DNA of 11,409 nt, taken from assembly GCA_038213005.1 (NCBI GenBank), contig JBBQTU010000144.1, positions 1-11,409 on the forward strand. Direction: 5' to 3'. Positions 7,391 through 11,409 of the stretch are shown piece by piece. A program made the translations under genes and the position numbers. The notes under the pieces were generated by a model. It was not told the DNA's origin, made no database searches, and saw only the letters and a list, made by a program, of their open reading frames with translations. How positions within the stretch are numbered: position 1 is the first letter of the stretch; the number at the start of each line of letters is the position of its first letter. The stretch comes from JBBQTU01 sp038213005. Lineage in GTDB: Bacteria > Planctomycetota > Phycisphaerae > Tepidisphaerales > Tepidisphaeraceae.

Positions 7391-7731
7391 ACGGCTTTCT
7401 GCTGGACGAGAATCTACCCCGCCGGCTGACCTTCACGCCGTCGCTTCCCGTGGTCTTTTCAACCTCCCTCGGCGACAGCCCTTCAGATACGGCGCTCTGG
7501 AGCTACGGGCGAGAACACACACTGGTCATCGTGACCAAAGATGCCGACTTTTCGGACCGCATCATGCAAGCAGCGCCGCCACCCTGGATCGTCCATCTCC
7601 GTTTTGGCAATCTGCGCCGCAATGACTTCCACAGCTTGCTCGCCAGAATGTGGCCCGGAATCGAGGCCCTTCTTCCGGACCACAAACTGATCTGTGTGTA
7701 TCGCGACCGTATCGAGTCCTTTCGCGACTAA
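7387..7731 (+). CDS. DUF5615 family PIN-like protein, putative toxin
   Basis: The 114-residue product matches DUF5615 (Mut7-C/PIN-like). It starts with FLLDENLPRRL, with acidic D7-E8 in the usual place, and has the second acidic cluster VTKDADFSDRI (D52, D54), then PPPWIVHLRFGN and a C-terminal part with LICVYRDRIESF. The spaced acidic residues suggest a metal-dependent nuclease fold like VapC, so RNA cleavage is plausible but unproved for this family. The start is the TTG at 7387, inside TTGA shared with the DUF433 stop; it gives the usual N-terminus one or two residues before FLLDE, and no later start would keep the first acidic motif. The 83 bp that follow, up to the convergent DUF3179 gene, contain no clear terminator. 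Confidence 0.88.
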   Translation: MNGFLLDENLPRRLTFTPSLPVVFSTSLGDSPSDTALWSYGREHTLVIVTKDADFSDRIMQAAPPPWIVHLRFGNLRRNDFHSLLARMWPGIEALLPDHKLICVYRDRIESFRD

Positions 7732-7814
7732 ACCAACCCACCGGCCGGGCATGGATGGCACTTCCCGAAGCGACCCCCAAGGACAAAGCGGCCACAAAGC
7801 CTTCAAGGGTGGGC

Positions 7815-9011
7815 CTAACGCGGGGTCTCGGGCGTGAGCAACTGGAGATCGGGGTACCAGTGCTTCATGACGTTCCAGTAGAGGTTTTCTTCGATGCCGG
7901 GGATGGGGGTGAGTTTGGAGCCTTTGATGGCCGGGTCGCCGTCGATGGCGAGGCCCTGGAGGTTCCAGCCGGAATTGGTGGCGACGTCGAGGAAGACCAC
8001 GCCGCGCCTGGCGCGGGCGGAACTGTAGTTGGCGATGAATCGGCTGGCGATGCCCTGAAAGCGGCGGTCATAGGCCCGGAGGATGCCGGTGGCCGAGTCG
8101 CGGAACAGGAGTATCGGCACGCCATCGACTTCGATGTTCACGGGCTTGGCGGGGATGGTGCTCTGCTGCAGCACGACGGGGTTGGTGGAGGGGATGAGGG
8201 TGACGACGGCGGCGGGATCAGATGGGGCAGCGTCGGCCGGGCGGGTGGTTGGCGGAATGGGGAACTGGGGCAGGACGGGGGCGGCGATCTGGGTGGTGGT
8301 ATCGGCGACCTGGACGACCTTGGTCTGGGGGTGCAGTGCGTGCCACCTGGCCCATGTCATCTTGAAGGTGGGGACGGGCGAGAGAAAGCCTTCGGGCTTG
8401 GCGCCGTGGGCGGTCAGGCCGGTCAGGCCGTTGATGAACTCACCGACGCGGCTGTTGAAGATCAGCAGGGCGTTGGCGGGCATGGAGACGATATCGAGTT
8501 CGCGGGCCTGGAGTTGTCGGGTGACGTGCCAGGCGACAGCGCGATTGGCGAAGGCCGACCACATCAGCATGTAGCGTTTTTCTCGCTCGTTATGGAGAAT
8601 GACCGGGGCATAGTAGAGGGTGCGATAGGGGAAGGCGTAGTAGTTGTCGCCAAAGTGAACGCCGACGACGAATTCCTGGTCGGTCAGGACGGCCTGGGCG
8701 GCGGGGATGGGCGGGGGATTGTCCAGGATGCGGTAGGCGTTGATCGAGCCGGTGGCAAACTGCTGGGCGAAGAGCGCCAGCACCGGGGCCAGGCCGATGA
8801 GCCACCACGCGCGTTTCTTGCCGGCGATGATCAGGACGGCGAGGGTGAGGCAAAGCAGGACGGCGAGGGTGAACAGCGGCCACTGGAGGCGGCGGGTGAC
8901 TTCGATGATCTGCATGCCGTGCTCGTGGAGCACCCATTGCGGGAGTGTGCCATAGACGGCCACGGCCGCGCTAAGTGTCGCCAGTGCAATCAAGAGCAAG
9001 GGCAGAATCAT
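7815..9011 (-). CDS. DUF3179 domain membrane protein
   Basis: The 398-residue protein begins with three membrane spans (about 3-23, 45-63 and 69-86) and continues with a DUF3179-type domain. The family pattern is seen in DQEFVVGVHFGDNYYAFPYRTL (111-132), LIFNSRVGEFINGLTGLT and TWARWHALHPQTKV (about 183-232), and again in DGVPILLFRDSATGILRAYDRR, SGWNLQGLAIDGDPAIKGSKL and EENLYWNVMKHWYPDLQL at the end. A low-complexity Pro/Ala/Thr-rich linker (about 240-290) divides the domain. The Cys-Pro-Leu-Cys motif that I recall from many DUF3179 proteins is replaced by WSAFANRAV, so this is a divergent member. Function of the family is unknown. The start is the ATG at 9011, giving a hydrophobic N-terminus (MILPLLLIAL); the frame stays open to 9302 only because it runs through a repeat element. 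Its last 184 bp are duplicated at 6911-7094. Confidence 0.85.
   Translation of the reverse strand: MILPLLLIALATLSAAVAVYGTLPQWVLHEHGMQIIEVTRRLQWPLFTLAVLLCLTLAVLIIAGKKRAWWLIGLAPVLALFAQQFATGSINAYRILDNPPPIPAAQAVLTDQEFVVGVHFGDNYYAFPYRTLYYAPVILHNEREKRYMLMWSAFANRAVAWHVTRQLQARELDIVSMPANALLIFNSRVGEFINGLTGLTAHGAKPEGFLSPVPTFKMTWARWHALHPQTKVVQVADTTTQIAAPVLPQFPIPPTTRPADAAPSDPAAVVTLIPSTNPVVLQQSTIPAKPVNIEVDGVPILLFRDSATGILRAYDRRFQGIASRFIANYSSARARRGVVFLDVATNSGWNLQGLAIDGDPAIKGSKLTPIPGIEENLYWNVMKHWYPDLQLLTPETPR
7835..7994. repeat. Direct repeat, copy B (inside the intact DUF3179 gene)
   Basis: This is the 3' end of the intact DUF3179 gene and matches 6931-7090 at about 94 percent by hand count. The two copies bracket the whole DUF433/DUF5615 gene pair. 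Confidence 0.9.
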
Positions 9012-9123
9012 CGTACCATCCGTGTTACGAAGTAATCCTCGGCCAGAACATGGCCGGATTTGTAGGGTTATCGTAGCGATTTGCCGGCGTGTTGCCAGAG
9101 CGAGACTCACAACTGGGTGAACT

Positions 9124-9331
9124 GGGCATGCCCGTTTTTCCGGGCAACCGCAGAAACCCAGCCCCATTGAGCGGCAGCGCACTCGTGGCGCGGTCCGCCT
9201 GCGCAGCATCTCGCCCGGGCGGACCGGCCGCAGCAATGCCGTCTCGCGGCAGCGAGTCGTCGTTCCGCTGCTGCTCAATGGGGCTGCCAATCGCCACATC
9301 ACAAGGCCTGCCCGGAAAAACGGGCACGCCC
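9124..9331. repeat. Nested inverted-repeat element of about 208 bp
   Basis: The intergenic stretch between the DUF3179 and pseudouridine-synthase genes (9012-9354) contains three nested inverted-repeat pairs. The outer arms are 23 nt with one mismatch (9124-9146 and 9309-9331). The middle arms are 21 nt with one mismatch (9159-9179 and 9266-9286, core CCCCATTGAGC). The inner arms are 9 nt and perfect (9191-9199 CGGTCCGCC and 9218-9226). Each outer arm contains the palindrome GGGCATGCCC (GTG in the right copy) and a hairpin TGCCCG-TTTTTC-CGGGCA. The layout resembles a miniature inverted-repeat or REP-like mobile element, but no transposase, open frame or target-site duplication is evident. A 9012-9123 remainder before it holds no gene I can support. 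Confidence 0.75.
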
Positions 9332-9354
9332 TCGAAGAGTGCGACCGCAGCCGC

Positions 9355-10425
9355 TCACTTCGTCGGCGCAGTCCGCAGCATCTCCAGCAGCTTGGAAATA
9401 TCCGGCGGAAGCGGGGCTTCCAGCGTCATCGGCTCCAGCGTCACCGGATGGGTGAAGGTGATCTCGCGGGCGTGCAGCGCCTGGCGGTCGAACCGGAAGT
9501 CGCCGGATTGAAAAATCCGTCCGCCGTACATCGTGTCGCCCACCATCGGAAGGCCCAGGGCTGTCATATGGACGCGAAGCTGATGCGTCCGGCCGGTCTT
9601 TGGAGTGAGTTTCAGGAACGAATACTTCTGCGGCGGCGGCGGGTTCTTTTTGTCCTTGGCGAACTCACTGGGCAGCAGCACCGACGGGTCGGCGTAGGCG
9701 AATGTCTCCAGCACGTCATACCGCGTAACGGCCTCGCGACCGCCGTTTTCCACCTTGCGGATCGCCTGCTTCTCTCGCACGTAGCGATCCTGCCCGATGG
9801 GCATGTTGATGACGTCCGAGTGCAGTTCCGGAATGCCGTGGATCACCGCGACATACGTCTTCTGGATGGTGCGGTTCTCAAACTGCCTGGCCAGTCGCCA
9901 GTGAGCCTCATCGCTCTTGGCGATCAGCATGATGCCCGTGGTGTTCTTGTCCAGGCGATGAAGGATGCCCGGCCGCCACGAGCCATTGAGCGTGCTCCAC
10001 TTTTGCCCGTAATACACCAGGGCGTTGACCAGCGTGCCTGTCCACTTGCCGCGGGCCGGATGCACCATGATCGCGGCCTGCTTGTTGATCGCCATGAAAT
10101 GTTCATCTTCATAGACGACATCCAGCGGGATCGGCTCGGGGATCAGTTCGTTCACCGGCTCGGGCGGGGCGAACATCTCGACGATGTCTTCGGTACGCGG
10201 GTGATAGCTGGCCTTGGTGGGCTTGCCGTTGACCTTGACCAGGTCTTCGTCGATCAGCCGCTGAACGGCCGCCCGCGACAGATAGCCCACCCGGTCGACC
10301 AGATACTGGTCAATCCGGCGGGTGAGGTTCTTGGCGACGCGCCACTTGAAGTGCTCGACATCGCTCTCCTCGTTGGATTCGAGTGGCGACTCGATCAGCA
10401 CCAGCTCATCGCTGGGCGGATTCAC
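9355..10425 (-). CDS. Pseudouridine synthase, RluD/RluC family
   Basis: The enzyme converts uridines of ribosomal RNA to pseudouridine in the cytoplasm. With the GTG start it has 356 residues. An S4 RNA-binding domain (about 33-85: RRIDQYLVDRVGYLSRAAVQ, VKVNGKPT) precedes the catalytic domain. The active-site motif HRLDKNTTG (156-164) supplies D159. Further family motifs are YEDEHFMAINKQAAIMVHPA, LTPKTGRTHQLRVHMTALGL, MVGDTMYGG and RQALHAREI. A Pro- and Lys-rich insert (about 242-268) separates two strands of the catalytic fold. The target site (23S positions modified by RluD or RluC) cannot be told from sequence. The start is uncertain: no ATG occurs before the S4 domain, leaving GTG at 10425 or TTG at 10452, the latter 2 bp after the stop of the upstream TPR gene. 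In either case the two genes form a tight minus-strand operon. Confidence 0.92.
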   Translation of the reverse strand: MNPPSDELVLIESPLESNEESDVEHFKWRVAKNLTRRIDQYLVDRVGYLSRAAVQRLIDEDLVKVNGKPTKASYHPRTEDIVEMFAPPEPVNELIPEPIPLDVVYEDEHFMAINKQAAIMVHPARGKWTGTLVNALVYYGQKWSTLNGSWRPGILHRLDKNTTGIMLIAKSDEAHWRLARQFENRTIQKTYVAVIHGIPELHSDVINMPIGQDRYVREKQAIRKVENGGREAVTRYDVLETFAYADPSVLLPSEFAKDKKNPPPPQKYSFLKLTPKTGRTHQLRVHMTALGLPMVGDTMYGGRIFQSGDFRFDRQALHAREITFTHPVTLEPMTLEAPLPPDISKLLEMLRTAPTK

Positions 10426-10454
10426 AGGAGGTTGTTCAGGTTTGCTGGCCAAAC

Positions 10455-11210
10455 CTACTTCGGCAGAAGCACATCCGACATCGACGGCAGGGTCGGCCGG
10501 GTGGTGGACAGGTACAGCGGCCGCTTCACCTTCGCCATCTGCTGCAGGCGAAACTGGGCCTGGGTCTTGAACGCCGGGCTCGTGGTCGCATTGGTGACAA
10601 GACCTTCGTAGATCGTGGTGGCAGTAGCCCACTCGCCGCGATTTTCCGCGATGGCGGCCAGGCCAAACTGGGCGGTCGTCGCCGGCAGCAGGCTGCTCCG
10701 GTGCGACTTCATGACCTTCTCATAGGCTTCCTTCGCCTTGGCGAGGTATTCCTGCGGCGTGCTTTCCATGCGGAACTTGCTCGGCTGCGTGGCGGCCGCG
10801 CCACCGGTGATTTCGGGCAGGTTGGCCAAGGCCCAGTAAAAATCGCCTTCGGCAACGATTGCCTCGGCAACCAGCTTCGGATCATCCGAGGCCTTCGCGG
10901 CCGTGATCGACTTGCCGGCGGCGGCGACGATGGCCTCACGGGCGCCTAGCTCTTCCTTGGGGTCCAGGCCGCGCCGGGGGAGGCTTTCCAGTTCGCCCGT
11001 AGCCTGTCGAGCGGCGCTGATATTGCTCCAGGCGACGTTGACTTCCTGCTCGGCCAGGCTGCTGCGCTGGCGCATCAGGATGATGCCCAGCACGACAACG
11101 ACCACACCCAGCAGGACCTTCGCCCCGTGCTGACGGAAAAACCCGGGCGCCTGGGCCAGAGCCTTGGCGAGCGAGTTCGTTTCGAGATCATGCCTGCGTT
11201 CGGCTTTCAT
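10455..11210 (-). CDS. Single-span membrane protein with TPR-like helices (YfgM-like)
   Basis: The 251-residue protein has a short cytoplasmic, positively charged N-terminus, one membrane span (about 31-46, KVLLGVVVVVLGIILM), and an extracytoplasmic helical region. Helix pairs typical of tetratricopeptide repeats are seen at about 112-132 (KLVAEAIVAEGDFYWALANL), 153-170 and 178-206 (TAQFGLAAIAENRGEWATAT, then TIYEGL). Layout and size recall YfgM-type (tetratricopeptide-like) proteins, which work with the SecYEG translocon and periplasmic chaperones; that match is by architecture only. The ATG at 11210 is chosen over a TTG at 11249 because the latter lies inside an inverted repeat and would add a poorly coded extension. 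No Shine-Dalgarno sequence is visible. The pseudouridine synthase gene follows within 2 to 29 bp. Confidence 0.8.
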   Translation of the reverse strand: MKAERRHDLETNSLAKALAQAPGFFRQHGAKVLLGVVVVVLGIILMRQRSSLAEQEVNVAWSNISAARQATGELESLPRRGLDPKEELGAREAIVAAAGKSITAAKASDDPKLVAEAIVAEGDFYWALANLPEITGGAAATQPSKFRMESTPQEYLAKAKEAYEKVMKSHRSSLLPATTAQFGLAAIAENRGEWATATTIYEGLVTNATTSPAFKTQAQFRLQQMAKVKRPLYLSTTRPTLPSMSDVLLPK

Positions 11211-11227
11211 ATGGAGTCGGAGTGTAA

Positions 11228-11249
11228 TTGCGTTGGGCAGGCAACGCAA
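11228..11249. promoter_or_regulatory. Perfect 8-bp inverted repeat upstream of the TPR gene
   Basis: TTGCGTTG (11228-11235) and CAACGCAA (11242-11249) are exact inverted copies separated by six bases, 17 bp upstream of the ATG at 11210. On the minus strand the outer TTGCGT (11249-11244), a 17-bp spacer and TACACT (11226-11221) could be a weak promoter overlapping the repeat. It may be an operator or an RNA hairpin; which one cannot be decided from sequence. Confidence 0.45.
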
Positions 11250-11250
11250 A

Positions 11251-11276
11251 CTCAGCCGTCCCCCTCAGCCGTTCCC
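11251..11276. repeat. Two tandem 13-bp units
   Basis: CTCAGCCGTCCCC (11251-11263) is followed at once by CTCAGCCGTTCCC (11264-11276), differing at one base. The pair lies between the TPR-gene inverted repeat and the dispersed 23-nt unit at 11277. Confidence 0.7.
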
Positions 11277-11299
11277 GGGCGTGCCCATTTTTCCGGGCA
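11277..11299 (+). repeat. Third copy of the dispersed 23-nt repeat unit
   Basis: This sequence matches the outer arm at 9124-9146 with two differences (A to G at the fifth base, G to A at the eleventh), in the same orientation. It keeps GGGCGTGCCC, a run of T, and CCGGGCA. It lies in the intergenic space upstream of the TPR gene, so the unit is a repeat family with at least three members in about 2.2 kb. Confidence 0.8.
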
Positions 11300-11311
11300 C
11301 GTGATTTCTTA

Positions 11312-11403
11312 GCCCCAACGGGGCGGCATTCCTAAGCCCAGGGTAAGCGTACTCGCGCAGCCCTGGGTAAGAACCATTCACCCTGAATGAGCCCTGAAAG
11401 GGC
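11312..11403. repeat. Cluster of short hairpin repeats at the window edge
   Basis: Three perfect small palindromes follow one another: GCCCC-AAC-GGGGC (11312-11324), CCCAGGG paired with CCCTGGG (11337-11343 and 11361-11367), and GCCCT-GAA-AGGGC (11391-11403). No gene is supported in 11300-11409. This AGCCC...GGGCG style resembles dispersed intergenic repeats I associate with planctomycete genomes; the cluster may continue beyond the window. Confidence 0.55.
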
Positions 11404-11409
11404 GACACC

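Noticed and set aside
7650..9035. A plus-strand open frame of 461 codons
   Set aside because: It overlaps the end of the DUF5615 gene and runs antisense through the DUF3179 gene. Its sequence has no family features and reflects codon bias.
9041..9055. Palindrome GGCCA-GAACA-TGGCC upstream of the DUF3179 gene
   Set aside because: Five-base GC-rich arms are expected by chance in this DNA, and no promoter boxes align with it.
9012..9302. An in-frame N-terminal extension of the DUF3179 protein
   Set aside because: The extension runs through the inverted-repeat element and has no protein-like pattern; the ATG at 9011 gives a natural hydrophobic N-terminus.
9309..9331. Right arm of the repeat element as a rho-independent terminator for the pseudouridine synthase gene
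   Set aside because: The hairpin carries its T run in the loop rather than after the stem, so it does not have the terminator layout.
9448..10611. A plus-strand open frame of 387 codons
   Set aside because: It is antisense to the pseudouridine synthase, whose catalytic HRLD and RTHQLRVH motifs fix the coding strand.

Overview
The window is GC-rich bacterial DNA. Its gene families suggest a planctomycete, possibly of the Phycisphaerae type: a membrane-anchored VWA protein with a glutamine-amidotransferase-like region, an Asn/His-rich beta-helix glycan enzyme, a DUF3179 membrane protein, and several starts that are non-ATG or lack a Shine-Dalgarno sequence. This placement is an inference from gene content; there is no rRNA or other marker gene in the window.

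Layout. Positions 2-868 (+) hold the C-terminal part of a secreted-type parallel beta-helix protein. Positions 945-3326 (+) encode a three-span membrane protein with a VWA domain. Then comes a convergent minus-strand block: a higBA toxin-antitoxin pair (3991-3408) directly behind a two-gene operon (6755-4006). That operon encodes an acyltransferase-3 membrane protein and, through an ATGA overlap, an exported protein with two tandem alpha/beta-hydrolase domains, the second lacking the nucleophilic serine. A plus-strand DUF433/DUF5615 pair (7169-7731), probably a second toxin-antitoxin system, lies between two direct copies of the 3' end of a DUF3179 gene. One copy is a truncated remnant (6911-7094) and the other belongs to the intact gene (9011-7815, minus). 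The last block (minus strand) is a TPR/YfgM-like single-span membrane protein (11210-10455) followed by an RluD/RluC-type pseudouridine synthase (10425-9355).

Non-coding structure. The 343-bp gap 9012-9354 contains a nested inverted-repeat element (9124-9331). Its 23-nt outer arm occurs a third time at 11277-11299. The right end of the window (11251-11403) is a cluster of short tandem and inverted repeats. Candidate promoters or operators lie in front of higBA, the acyltransferase operon and the TPR gene.

How the genes work together. The acyltransferase and the double hydrolase are translationally coupled and could add and remove acyl groups on a surface glycan or secondary metabolite. The beta-helix protein nearby is also glycan-related but is on the other strand and need not be linked. 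Two toxin-antitoxin modules lie within about 4.3 kb, on either side of the acyltransferase operon. The clearest traces of genome rearrangement are the duplicated DUF3179 tail around the DUF433/DUF5615 pair and the inverted-repeat element. I saw no rRNA, tRNA, CRISPR array, integrase or transposase.
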